64,000 nt of DNA from Tenodera sinensis (Eukaryota > Arthropoda > Insecta > Mantodea > Mantidae), in the NCBI GenBank assembly GCA_030765045.1, contig CM060974.1, forward strand, positions 47,596,839-47,660,838. Reading direction: 5' to 3'. A model generated the notes under the pieces. That model was not told the DNA's origin. It made no database searches and saw only the letters and a program-made list of their open reading frames with translations. Position 1 is the first letter of the stretch. Every line of letters begins with the position of its first letter. Shown here in pieces: positions 1 to 9,959 of the stretch. A program made the translations under genes and the position numbers.

Positions 1-540
1 CATTCTGTTTTCTGTTTACCATGACATCCAAAAAGGGCAATTTGCCGTCTTGTTCCTTCTCCATGGTGAATTGAATTTGTTTATTGATGCTGTTGAGGTG
101 ATTCAGAAATTCTGTCAGGGCTGATTCTCCGTGACTCCAAATGACGAACGTGTCGTCCACGTAACGCCACCAGCACGAAGGTTTAAGCGGTGCTGAATCC
201 AAGGCAGTAGCTTCAAAAAATTCCATGTAAAAATTCGCAATAACCGGACTGAGAGGACTTCCCATTGCTACACCGTCTGTCTGTTCATAGTATTCGTGGT
301 TCCACTGAAAATACGTAGTCGTGAGGACGTGGTGGAAAAGCGTCGTAATGTCTTCTGGAAAAATCTCCTTAAGCTGTGTTATGGTTTCATTGACTGGAAC
401 CATGGTGAACAGAGATGTTATGTCGAAACTGACAAGTAAGTCGTGGGGTTGTAAGCATTTAATAAAGCATTGTGTTAGGAAATGACATAGCCATGAAAAC
501 ATTGGACCTTGTATCCCTATGTTGATGTTCTCAAACATCG
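1..540 (-). pseudogene. Penelope-like element reverse transcriptase, cut by the window edge
   Basis: Reading the minus strand gives an open frame of about 180 codons running off the left edge. It contains the RT motifs VSFDITSLF, GVAMGSPLSPVIANFYMEF and WRYVDDTFVIW followed by LPFLDVMV, the order and spelling of Penelope-like element RTs (catalytic YVDD). The GIY-YIG endonuclease that normally follows would lie outside the window. The N-terminal part is not Penelope: residues encoded by 464-523 match LINE-J1 RT (GIQGPMFSWL). No stop is visible between about 640 and 1. Whether a full element exists cannot be seen. Confidence 0.88.
464..523 (-). repeat. 60-bp internal fragment of LINE-J1 RT
   Basis: Nearly identical to 13738-13799 inside the J1 copy of 11.7-14.2 kb, in the same orientation and the same reading frame (GIQG-MFSWL-HFLTQ). 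It lies directly against the Penelope RT with no spacer. It is too short and too internal to be a normal 5'-truncated LINE insertion. Confidence 0.8.
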
Positions 541-1780
541 TTCTAATGATTTCCATTAAGTACCCTATGTTTAAGATATTTTTGTGACACATTAAGTGTA
601 CTCTTTTTATTTCCACATAATCCATGAAGTCCCTTTGTTGTGAATGATTTTGTATAATTAGTAAACCAAAAAAAAAAAGGGGGGGGGGGAGAGGGATGGA
701 ATCTTACTTCACAAAAAATGGAGATCTCATTAAACCTCTTGTTACCGTTATTTTTGTGTTTGCTACACAGTAGTGCATTACATATATATGACGTTATTTA
801 GCGCTTGGAAGTGATTTTATCCAAAAGTGTTATTGCAGAACAAGATTTGCCAAAGATGAGTATGTTCATCATGTGTTGTGTGGTAACGTTCAAGCATTAT
901 TATCGTTTGACAGTATGTTACTTTAACCCTGTAATATTTGAGGTTAGAAATGCATTTATTATGTACACTGGCAGGACTGCTTATTGCAATTCTTTCGTTA
1001 GCTGTTTAGTGTAATGTTGGCCATTTTGAACTTGGAAACTGCCAATAAACTGTCCACTATATACCAACACCATTGCACTGTGGTTTAACTTACCAAAGTT
1101 TATGAAACAGTGCCTGCAGTTAAAACTTTGATTTGGTTTAACTAACCTTCTAGTTAAACTATATTTATAATACTAGACTTAAATGACACAGTCAGATATT
1201 CTCTCAAGCTTCCACGGCCAACATTAAAAATATCTAGGCTATCCAGATAGCCAAGATATTTTTAGTGGCAGTGGGGTTTGTGTACCTGACCACCTCCGAG
1301 ATCATCCCATGCAAAGAGAATACATGTCAATTTAAACACCTGTTCTGATAAAAAAACAATTTCAAATACATATTTTAGGCATGGTTTACTTCTGTTAACT
1401 GTATTCAAACAGATGAAGTTACAACACTTCAGGTTATTCTTCTCACATTAATGGAATTGCAACAGTGTCTTCAGTAAAATGCCCCAATGAATAATACTCA
1501 GCAGCTGTAAAAAAGTGTGGGGTGCTTTTTAGATATTTTTATCATATCTTTACTTTTATAAATAGCCACCAATGAATCTGACATTTGATGTCAGACACCT
1601 TACACTTTTTTCCAATAAAGTGTATTATTTTGTTAATAGGTTTTTATTTTAAACTTATTAATTTTGAAATATAATAAAACTACTTGACTTCATAGAACAA
1701 ATTCTTAATACTTAAAAATTATTTTCTACCTTTCAGTTTGGTTTGTTATAAAAGCGTGTTTTTGTTAATTTTCTAAAACT
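541..1780. other. gene-free stretch
   Basis: No convincing coding potential; the 69-codon frame at 805-1014 has no recognisable motif. A poly-A/poly-G run lies at about 668-690. The rest is AT-rich with no repeat structure I can see. Confidence 0.5.
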
Positions 1781-1838
1781 ATAATTTCTGATGCTGTTTT
1801 ATCTTTCTTTAAGAGTGGGTCAATTATTGCTTTTCAAT
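1781..1838 (-). repeat. 58-bp internal fragment of LINE-J1 RT
   Basis: Matches J1 at 14083-14138 (a stretch encoding the KNYRPIALTS-upstream segment) with few differences. It ends at the target-site duplication of the next SINE. Like 464-523 it is an isolated internal piece of the LINE. Confidence 0.65.
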
Positions 1839-1850
1839 ATATAAATATCT

Positions 1851-2111
1851 GAGAGGTAGAACTGGAACTTAAAAATTCAATGCCACAACTGGGATTTGAA
1901 CCACAGACCTTTTGCTAACCGGGCAGCTGCTCTACCACTGAGCTATTGTGACAAACTGCCAGAATGGCATTAAATTCTCAAACCAGTTCGTATTTCTCCT
2001 GGTAATTGTGGCACTGAATTTTTAAGTTCCAGTTCTAACTCCCAAACTTTGCCCACACATGGCTTGTGTGTTTAAAAACACCAACAGTAAGTTTGTTGGC
2101 ATAAATAAATA
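1851..2111 (-). mobile_element. SINE-A copy, tRNA-derived (Pol III boxes on minus strand)
   Basis: The minus strand carries box A (TAGCTCAGTGGTAGAGC) and box B (GGTTCAAATCCC) of a tRNA-like head. A shared body and the family tail reading CCAACAGTAAGTTTGTTGGC follow. A 12-bp duplication ATATAAATATCT flanks it (1839-1850 and 2112-2123). The copy is an inverted composite: the tail that should lie in antisense is present in sense orientation on the other side of the tRNA region. Confidence 0.85.
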
Positions 2112-2149
2112 ATATAAATATCTATTTAATTAGAGGGTAATTGTCTATT

Positions 2150-3210
2150 GCAGTTTTTCCTAAGGTCCTTACTATGGTCATCAGGATAAAACAAAATTAA
2201 TTAGCTAAATTATCAATGTAACGGAATCTTTCGACGTAATTTTCACCCATTTAGAGTCGTCTGACTTGAAATTTTGCACACAGGTCAAGCATCAATGATA
2301 ATACAATAATATCATAATTTTATCCTAAGATTCTGACCAGGATCATCAGGATAAACAAAATTAATTAGCAAAATTTATCAATGTAACAGAATCTTTCGAC
2401 ATAATTTTTACCATCTTAGTCATCTGATTTACTTAAAAATTTGCACATGTGTCAAGGACCAATGACAATACAATAGTATCATAACTATTCTAAGGTCCTT
2501 ACTACGGTCATCAGGAAAACACAAAATTAGCTAAATTTATCAATGGAATGGAATCGTTCGACGTAATTTTCACTACCTTACATTCGTCTGATTGACATGA
2601 AAATGTGCACACATCAAGGACCAATGACAATACAATAATATCATAACCTTGGCCTAAGATCCTGACCAGGATCGAGATAAAAAGGGACTTAGCTAAATTT
2701 ATCAAAGTAACATAATTTTCAGCTACTTGAGTTGTCTGACTAACTTGAAAATTTGCACACATATCAAGGATCGATGACAATGTAACAATATCATGACTTT
2801 GTCCTAATGTTCTGACCATGATCATGAGGATGAAAAAGTGACTTGGCAAAATTTATCAATGTAACATAATTTTCACCAACTTGAGACGCCTGATTGACTT
2901 GAATATTTGAACACATGTCAAGGACTGATGACAATGTAACAATATCATGACTTTTTCCTAATGTCCTGGCTAGGATCGTGAGGATAAAGAATGACTAAGC
3001 TAAATTTATCAATGCAAAGGAATTTTTCGACATAATTTTCACCATCTTAAGTCGTCTGATTGACTTGAAAATTTGCACATGTGTTGAGGACCAATGGCAA
3101 TACAATAATAATAGCATCACCTTGTCCTGATGTCCTGAACAGGATCAGCAGGATAAAAAAAATTACTTAGATACATTTATCAATATAACTGAATAATGTC
3201 GCTAGGGAAC
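2150..3210. repeat. tandem array, ~160-bp unit, about 6.5 copies
   Basis: The phrase CTAAGGTCCTGACCAGGATC and its variants recur near 2159, 2323, 2490, 2651, 2801, 2956 and 3125. Each is followed by ATCAATGTAAC, GTCGTCTGA and TTGAAAATTTGCACA at constant offsets. Units differ by perhaps 10-20 percent. A 112-codon minus-strand frame (2511-2849) is simply two read-through units with a 53-residue period. Non-coding satellite-like array is the simplest reading. Confidence 0.85.
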
Positions 3211-3725
3211 TTGCCTACAGGCACCCTGAAAATTTCTTAAATTAAATAGATTGCAGTTTTTAAACAATTACTTAGCTAGTGCTAACTTTGATCTCTCTGG
3301 CAATGTTCCCAGCAAGAAAAAACAGCTACAAATGTGATTTATTGGTTTACTCAAATCACTTAGGCAGCATTTTAACAGGCGGCACCATGGCCGAGCGGTT
3401 AGCACGCTCGCCTATCACCTAGGCGGCCCAGGTTCAATCCCAGGGACCCGCATGTGGTATTCGTGGTGGACGAAGCGGCGCCAGGGCGGGTTTTCTCCGG
3501 GTGCTCCAGTTTCCCCCGCCATCTCATTCCACCGGTGCTCCATCTTCATTCCATGTATCATCAGTGTCACCACCTGCGGTGCTGTAGTAGTAAAAGTGGG
3601 CGTGAAACACTACAATAACAATAATATAATAGCATTTTAACAGCTTAGTACTTATTCTATCCCACCCATGTGAAGTTTTACTCTTCATAGAGTTAATTAT
3701 TTTCCCAGTTTCTGAAGGCATCGTG
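3211..3725 (-). pseudogene. LINE RT fragment (Jockey/CR1-like), split by SINE-B
   Basis: On the minus strand 3644-3721 encodes IINSMKSKTSHGWDRISTKL, matching the RT segment with the consensus SLKxKxSxGxDxISxxLLK. After the SINE at 3379-3630 the frame resumes in degraded form (SKPINHICS, LGTLPERSKLALAK), the next RT segment. Several stops are present. It may belong with the oppositely oriented LINE remnant at 4.3-5.4 kb only by family. Confidence 0.72.
3379..3630 (+). mobile_element. SINE-B full-length copy
   Basis: tRNA-like head with box A (TGGCCGAGCGGTTAGC) and box B (GGTTCAATCCC), a GC-rich body (CATCTCATTCCACCGGTG) and an A-rich tail built of CAA/AATA units. The 13-bp duplication AGCATTTTAACAG flanks it exactly (3366-3378, 3631-3643). 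About 252 bp. Mobilised in trans by a LINE, which one is not visible. Confidence 0.95.
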
Positions 3726-3730
3726 GGCTT

Positions 3731-4325
3731 TATTCTAAATATATATTGGATGTAACATTTGTGTTTTTCAGTTAACTTAGTGCTGTTATATTTTGATCAT
3801 TTTTGCTCTAATCTATTTTATAGACCCATATGCTTCAATAGCATTCACAAAGTATATTGAATGCATTTGAATATTACATGAATTTATTAGCTCTCCATCG
3901 TCCACAAGTGTTGAGATGTTATTAGACTTTTCAGCTGTAATGAAATGAAGCAGTATTGGTAAGATCCATGTTTTAGTTTTTCTATAACTTGCAAAAAATG
4001 CTACTTTTACCTTTATGACACTACTAAGTATTCTGATGTATCTTTATAGTCTGTGAATTTACAATTGTTATTCCTAATTCAAAATATAAGTAAAATTTTT
4101 GTTTTATGTTACATGATTTTCTTATTTGATTGATTAGTCAGTTGTTAGTTTTAGTACCTATGCCACACTTTTTTTTGCCTGGAAGTTTGCTTTATATACA
4201 TATCTCCATTAAAATACATAAGTAATACATTTTTCATTTACGTAGTTACTATTGTTGAGAGATTTCCAGCTTTTAATTTTAAGATCTTGAACAAAATAGT
4301 AATATGCTCACCATTTATTAGCTGA
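3731..4325. other. gene-free stretch
   Basis: AT-rich, no open frame of interest on either strand and no repeat recognised. Confidence 0.5.
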
Positions 4326-4327
4326 AT

Positions 4328-5400
4328 TTAATGAAATGAACATTTAAGTTGGTTCATGTCATACCTAACTGAAAGAAGAAAGTAAACAGTGACATTATGA
4401 AAAACAAAGATCAAATTGGAAAACAGTAACACATGGAGTACTCCAAGGTTCAGTATTAGGGCCTCTATTATTTCTGATCTACACAAACGACCTATTACTT
4501 TATTTAAAGGATATAGCAGTACCGTACTGTTCATAGATGACAGTGTGCTGGTCACTAGTAAAAATTTAAATGAATGTGTAATTAAATTGAATTATCTTTT
4601 GAATTGCATGTCTTACTGGTTTAAAGCTAACAAATTGTCTGTAAACCTACATAAAACAAACGTTAAATTTGTAACTCATCAAACGCCACACACTCTGATC
4701 GAAATTGGGATAATTGATATGCTATTAGAACAAATAGACAAAATGAAATTTCTGGGTCTTCAAGTACACAAATATTTAGATTGGAAAGCTCACATTAAGT
4801 ATATCTTATCCAAACTCAGCTCTGCCTGTTATGCTATCTGAGTCCTGGCAAATGTGAGTTTCATAGACAAATATAAATTGGTTTACTATGCATATTTTAA
4901 CTCTATAATGGAATAAGGAATTTTATTTCTGTACAATTCAGCAAATGAATATTCCTCATACAAAAGATTGAATTGATGGAATTTAGGGGCCCGTCGACAA
5001 CTAGGTCATTTGGGCCCACACAAAAGAAGGTTATAAGAATTATTTCCAAAACCCATAGCAGACGTTCATGTAAAGATATTTTTAGAAGACTGTAGATATT
5101 AACCTTATTTTCTCAATCCTAAAATTCTTTATATGTGATCAATCAACATTTATAACATTGAAATTCATGAGAGAAACACTAGACAAAACAGCAACATTCA
5201 TCATACCAGTGGAAAACTTTCTTGCTTCCAGAAAGGCATATATTATGAAACAATCAAAATATTTCATGCTCTTCCTAACAATCTTAAGGAAAAAGTTGAC
5301 ACTTTCAATGCTTTTAAAATTGCTGCCAAAGAGTATCTATGCTCAAAATCATTTTATTCTGTACAAGATCATCTGAATGACAAATTATCCCATTAATGCT
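4328..5400 (+). pseudogene. LINE reverse transcriptase remnant (Jockey/CR1-like), 3' half
   Basis: RT palm motifs run in order in two frames: GVLQGSVLGPLLFLIYTNDL at about 4435-4490, then after a frameshift LFIDDSVLV (degraded FADD box), YWFKANKLSVN, KMKFLGLQV and the connection region to 4841. The frame then breaks repeatedly through FNSIME-GI and VIRIISKTHSR to a typical LINE C-terminus near 5390 (FYSVQDHLNDK). No endonuclease and no 5' end are visible. At least four frameshifts or stops: dead. Confidence 0.85.
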
Positions 5401-5545
5401 TATGTACTTTTTGTAAGTACTCTCTAGCTTACGTTATTCTATATATGATTATCTGAATGACAAACTATCCTGTTAATGCTTAATGTAGCTTTGTAAGTAG
5501 TTTCTAGTTCATTTTATTCTGTATCAGATTATCTAAATCAATTCA
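5340..5545. repeat. tandem repeat, ~85-bp unit, about 2.3 copies
   Basis: The block TTTTATTCTGTA...GATNATCTGAATGACAAA...ATCC-TTAATGCTTA...TTTGTAAGTA...TCTAG recurs twice and a third time partially. It begins inside the last codons of the LINE remnant, so the duplication is in the LINE 3' UTR. Confidence 0.8.
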
Positions 5546-5559
5546 CTCTAATCTATTCA

Positions 5560-6960
5560 AGATTAAAAGCGTAACAAGGATTTTAATTTGTCCTTGGTTG
5601 CATCATTATCGATCATATTTACATTAAAATTGCCAAAAATAATTATAAGCTATTACTACTGTGGAGTGATGTATTTGATTAATTTTTCGAAATTATTTTG
5701 AAAATAGCTGAGATTACCTTTTGGTGATGTGCATACGTATAGTTTATACCAGCAATAAAAGCCTCCTTCGGCCAAGATACTAAAGAATGTCCGTATTGAT
5801 AAATCATACCTATTAAAAACAACACTTGTACCTTCGTTATTTCATGCAGGGTAAATAAAACACTTGTTGTTGTTGTTGTTGTTGTTGTTGGTTTATTTAA
5901 TGACGCTGTATCCAGTGTATTCTGGATTTCCGCGTCTGGTGTCTTTGATGAAGTAGAGATGTAGATGTAACATAAGATGTAATTTGAATATACATATGTT
6001 CTTATTATGCTGTTAGTATTATAGTTTCATTTTACATTTTCTGAGGAAACGAAGAAGAAGTGGTGCTATATAACGTATTTTCCAATTTAGAAGTGAGGAA
6101 ATATTCCAGGGACCGTGTCCAATACGTGCACATATGTGTGAATATAGAGATGTCGAATGTTGGTAATTTTTAGGGCATTGAAAGAATAAATAATAAATAA
6201 AACACTTAAGAATAAATAAAACACTTATATATACACGGGTTTGTGTTCCTTGAGCTACACCTCGCCGGAACGTGCGTCATCCATATTGCCGTGACACAAA
6301 TAAAAGAATCGATTCTACAGCATCGTATAGGAATCTACAGCTGTCTCGGTTATATACTGAAAGTATATTCACATTGTGCGCTATTTCTTTATTATTATTA
6401 AAAGAAAGAAGAGGAAAGAATGTTCTGCACCTAAGGTTAGAATGAAATTTATTTTAGCTACATGTAGGTGGTTTATCATAACGTTAATAAAATGGTAATT
6501 AAAATGGGAGACATTCTTTACTATTTGGGGTCAATTCCACTGTACGCTCTTACGCTTAAAAATGCGATGAAATAACTGAGAATACCTTTCGGTGTGCATG
6601 TGTAGTAGATGCAAATACCTGGGAATAGTGTGGCGTATCCACTCGCGATATTTGGGAGTTTTTCTTTCCTATTTATGTATTTTTCTTTCTTCTTCTAGCA
6701 ACATTATTTGTTGACGCTACTGTCAACCTCGACCTCGAGTTTGAACTACTGCGCCCAGTAAAGAGGATAGATCGCAGAAAAGCTGTAACACGAACGTAGG
6801 AAGTGGGTGAATGTAAGCGAAACTAAATCTTTATTTAAGTTAAAATAGTGAAACGAAATGAAGCCCGACAAATTTGGGCAGACAAAGGTAGATAGCAATA
6901 AAGAAGGAATAAAAAAATGTCCATAGGGAAGGTAACTATCAGTAGAGCCCAGTAATTAAT
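5560..6960. other. gene-free stretch with a (GTT)n microsatellite
   Basis: A pure (GTT)n run lies at about 5863-5890. No coding sequence or recognisable element otherwise; all frames are short. Confidence 0.5.
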
Positions 6961-6966
6961 AAAACA

Positions 6967-7262
6967 GAGCCCGCCTCTGTAGCGTGGTGGTAGCGTTTCT
7001 GCCTCACGTCCAAGAGGTCGCTGTTGTTGTTGTGTTTAACGCCCGCTTTTACTACTACGGCACCGCAGGCGGTGACACTGATGATACATGAAGATGGAGC
7101 ACCGGTGGAATGAGATGGCGGGGGAAACCGGAGTACCCGGAGAAAACCCGCCCTGACGCCGCTTCGTCCACCACGAACCAAGAGGTCGCGAGTTCGAATC
7201 TCGCTTAGGGTGGGTTATCCGGATAAGGTTCTTTCCACGGGGTTTTCGCACACCCTGAGAAG
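6967..7262 (+). mobile_element. SINE-C, tRNA-derived, interrupted by SINE-B
   Basis: Left part holds box A-like GTAGCGTGGTGGTAGCG, right part box B GAGTTCGAATCTC followed by a short body (GGATAAGGTTCTTTCCACGG). The two parts are separated by a SINE-B at 7021-7177 with an 11-bp duplication, so joining them restores one tRNA-like head. Only one copy is seen here; the 3' end is estimated. Confidence 0.72.
7021..7177 (-). mobile_element. SINE-B, 5'-truncated
   Basis: Antisense SINE-B body and (CAA)n tail without the tRNA head. The duplication CCAAGAGGTCG flanks it (7010-7020, 7178-7188). The insertion point is the anticodon-arm region of SINE-C. Confidence 0.93.
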
Positions 7263-7814
7263 ATGAATGTCGGGTAACTTAGAGCTTTATGGACTTCGGG
7301 CTCTTTTCAGAATCATCTTCGATATGACACTACGTTGGAGGACGTTAATGATGGTGGTGGTGGCGGCTGCGGTAAAAACATTGATCAGTAGAAACCTAGT
7401 TAAGACCCGGAAACACAGATTTAGCATGCCACGCATTGATATTTTCAAAGATTCGACAGTCTCGTTGATGGACACAAAATGAGTATTCCTGCATACGAGC
7501 AATAGGTATTTTAAAGTAAGTCCTAAATACTTGAAGTGTTAAATGTGGCCGAGAGGTCCGGAAGTTATGCCAGTCCGATGTTGTCCATCAGCTCATCGAT
7601 CCTCAAAATTTGGGATAAAAGAGTTCTCTTGCTGCCATAGCTGATGACGTTGCCTTCTTACACAGCCAATTCTACACGTCGGCCGGCACGGCAGCATCTG
7701 CATCAAACACGTGGCCTTAAATCCCTACGTGGCTAGTCAATCAAATCAGCAATATTACTGCCGAAAGTAACACTACGAAGGACACTGAATCTTATAAATT
7801 TGCTGTTTGGTGTC
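7263..7814. other. gene-free stretch
   Basis: Two 71-codon frames on opposite strands (7267-7482, 7287-7502) mirror each other and have no motif. Relatively GC-rich compared with its surroundings. Nothing else recognised. Confidence 0.45.
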
Positions 7815-8170
7815 CGTATATGGCTAATGGAGCGAGATGGCTCCGCGGTAATGTGTGAAGCTCGCGTTCGGGAGGTTGTGGGTTTGATTACCGCGGCCGG
7901 CCTTCCCCATCCATGGATTTTTTGGGGTTTTCCTGGGTCATCAGGCAAGTGCTGGGAAGGATAATTACGTCCCCCGAATTTCCCGTCGCTCCATTTCATT
8001 TCAATCCGGCTTTTCAGGGTCGGAAGTGTTAGCGATGGGCGAGCATGGTGCTGCTGTGTGAAGACTTTGCAAACTGTAACTTCTGTTCTGGACGGGTGGG
8101 TGGCGTTGTTGTCGCCCGATCTGCTGGGTTGTATTTGTTGTCGAAACTCATGAGGCTGCTTGGCATAGCC
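7815..8170 (+). mobile_element. SINE-D, tRNA-derived repeat (tentative)
   Basis: Box A-like GATGGCTCCGCGGTAA and box B-like GGGTTTGATTACC lie about 45 bp apart at 7830-7900, followed by a GC-rich body (GGGGTTTTCCTGGGTC). Single copy in this window, no clear duplication, so the boundaries are approximate. The 153-codon minus-strand frame across it (7733-8194) is a by-product of its GC content. Confidence 0.55.
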
Positions 8171-8880
8171 TGGTGTTAAATGAACTTCCAGCACACATTA
8201 GGGACTCTCACCTGGCTTGTGCTATTTGCGGGTTCCAACATGCTCTTAGAGTGCTCTCATTTCATCCCTTTCACCTGGAGCCTAACATACAATTGCCTAA
8301 ACAGTTTGCTCAGTGTGGAATAGCCTTTGTCTGTACTCCTGTCTCTCTACCTCTACCACATACAACTTACATATATACTGCTTGGAGAACACTCACATTA
8401 TTCATACACTGCTCTACCTACTATGTGTTCAGCCATAATCACAATATAAACAAAACCATATTAGCAAGACTGTGCTTCCCTCCAATAAACAACAATGGAA
8501 TACCAGTGACTGCATGGTTATGATAATAAACAAAGGCTAATTATTTAAATGAAATTATTCTTAAAATACTGAATATTATTCATATTCTTTATTCTTTGAA
8601 GTACAAGTTGCATGCAATGCAGTAAGAAACAATTTCCATTTGCTTGAAAGATGTGTTGTGACAGTGGCATATGCATCTGTGTACACCAAGATTGTTTTTT
8701 AGACTGGATAGAACATAATGGTTTTTCCTTCCCTAAATTACTATTGTTTACCAAATTAAATTAGAAAGCATGTATGAAAGTATTACCCAAGAGTTGTAGC
8801 ATTTACTACCAAAACCTTTTTATATCATTGAGACATATTCCCGGATGTTTGAGGTCATTTTGAGTCACTTTTTTACACTC
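8171..8880. other. unannotated stretch with one unrecognised 116-codon frame
   Basis: The plus-strand frame 8173-8523 has no known motif, no splice-site context and ordinary AT-rich codon use. Its opening residues (LNELPAHIRDS) faintly resemble the end of a LINE ORF2 (WNxLPxxIR), which would make it another LINE tail. I do not call a gene. Confidence 0.35.
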
Positions 8881-9715
8881 ACCTTCACTTAAATTGTTTT
8901 AAGAACAGGAAACGTTTCAAGACCGTTTGGTCCCATCATCAGCCTTTGGGTGACTGACGCTATCTTCTTGTTCCCCCTCTCTGCTACTATCGTCCTGCTG
9001 CCATCCGGTGTTAGGGGTTGAGACAGAATATTAGACCCCCAATAGAAAATCGTTCATGTAAATGTTTGTTAAAAGTGTATAAATATTAGAATTGTTTGTG
9101 TTCCATAATAAAAATAGGAGACGATAATTGGGATTACTTCCCTAATGAGAAAGAACTATGTGCGCGGATGAAAACAAAAATGGCGGTGTGTCGTGTAAAA
9201 GTGACGCCAAGAAATGATTCAGTAGCGTCTATATGTTCAAGGTGATAAGACGTGTTTTGGTAGCGTGTGAACATGGAACTTTCACCAAACTTTCTTCCAG
9301 CATAAATTCTACTAAATTATAAAAGTGTGAAGGTTTTTGAGTATTTAATGTGGTGCTGAGAGTGTAAAATATCGAAGTGTTAATAAATAAATACATTGTG
9401 ATAAAGAAACATTGATATATGCATTCCATCTGTTACCACGACCTTGTAGATAGAAAACGAGTCTCATAGCACAGCCAATTCCCCGTATTAATCATTTAAA
9501 AACTGCACCAGGGTGCAGAGCTTTAACACTTCATTTAAAGCTGGGATTTCGAAGTTAATCACTTTATTGTTGTTTATATGTAAATTTTTTCCCAAATGTG
9601 CAGTTCTATTCATGAATAGAGATTTTAACAATTTTATATTTGGGGTAATGTTGAGGTTTCTTTCAAATTTCCTGAAGGCGCAAGGATGGTAGGTGAATTT
9701 TCGAAATTTCCAGTT
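8880..9715 (-). pseudogene. Penelope-like element 3' part (C-terminus plus terminal repeat)
   Basis: Minus-strand 9500-9710 encodes FRKFTYHPCAFRKFERNL and, further on, NNKVINFEIP. These correspond to FKMFTYHPWANKKF and RSHVMNFELP of the Penelope copy at 46.5-48.7 kb. The intervening GIY-YIG core is missing, so an internal deletion is inferred. The non-coding 3' region ends in a hammerhead-like core at 8910-8942. Confidence 0.7.
8910..8942 (-). ncRNA. hammerhead ribozyme-like core of a Penelope terminal repeat
   Basis: Minus strand reads CUGAUGA (8936-8942), a stem II formed by GGGACC and GGUCUU around an AAAC loop, then GAAAC (8914-8918) and palindromic ACGU. This is the CUGANGA-stem II-GAAA order of hammerhead motifs known from Penelope-like elements. 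Stem I is weak, so activity is doubtful. Confidence 0.5.
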
Positions 9716-9734
9716 GTTATTTGTGAGTGGTGTT

Positions 9735-9905
9735 AACGTAGTGGTTTGTGAAATTATAATTCCTAATGTAGTTAATTACAGGTTCTATTGATAATTCTTC
9801 TAGTACATCTTCATTGAGTTTATGATCCCATTTTGTGTATCCTGCTGTATACCTCATGAATTTCATTTCATTAGCTGTTATTCTGTTTTCATCTTTCTTC
9901 CTCAC
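9735..9905 (-). pseudogene. RTE-type LINE ORF2 C-terminal fragment
   Basis: The minus frame reads NRITANEMKFMRYTAGYTKW then DHKLNEDVLEELSIEPVINY. This is a conserved tail block of insect LINE-encoded endonuclease-RT proteins (EMKFMRRTAGYT...DHKxNEDILxEL). It abuts the Penelope fragment with no spacer and lacks all catalytic domains. Confidence 0.78.
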
Positions 9906-9959
9906 AAATGAAAAATATAAATTACTGTAAATACAAAATAAATTGCTCATCTAATTAAT

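Noticed and set aside
3385..3455. tRNA gene in SINE-B head
   Set aside because: Box A and box B are present, but the same sequence recurs in other SINE-B copies with a common body and (CAA)n tail and exact target duplications.
8173..8523. 116-codon ORF as a host gene
   Set aside because: No motif, no splice context, no support beyond length; it may be a LINE tail.
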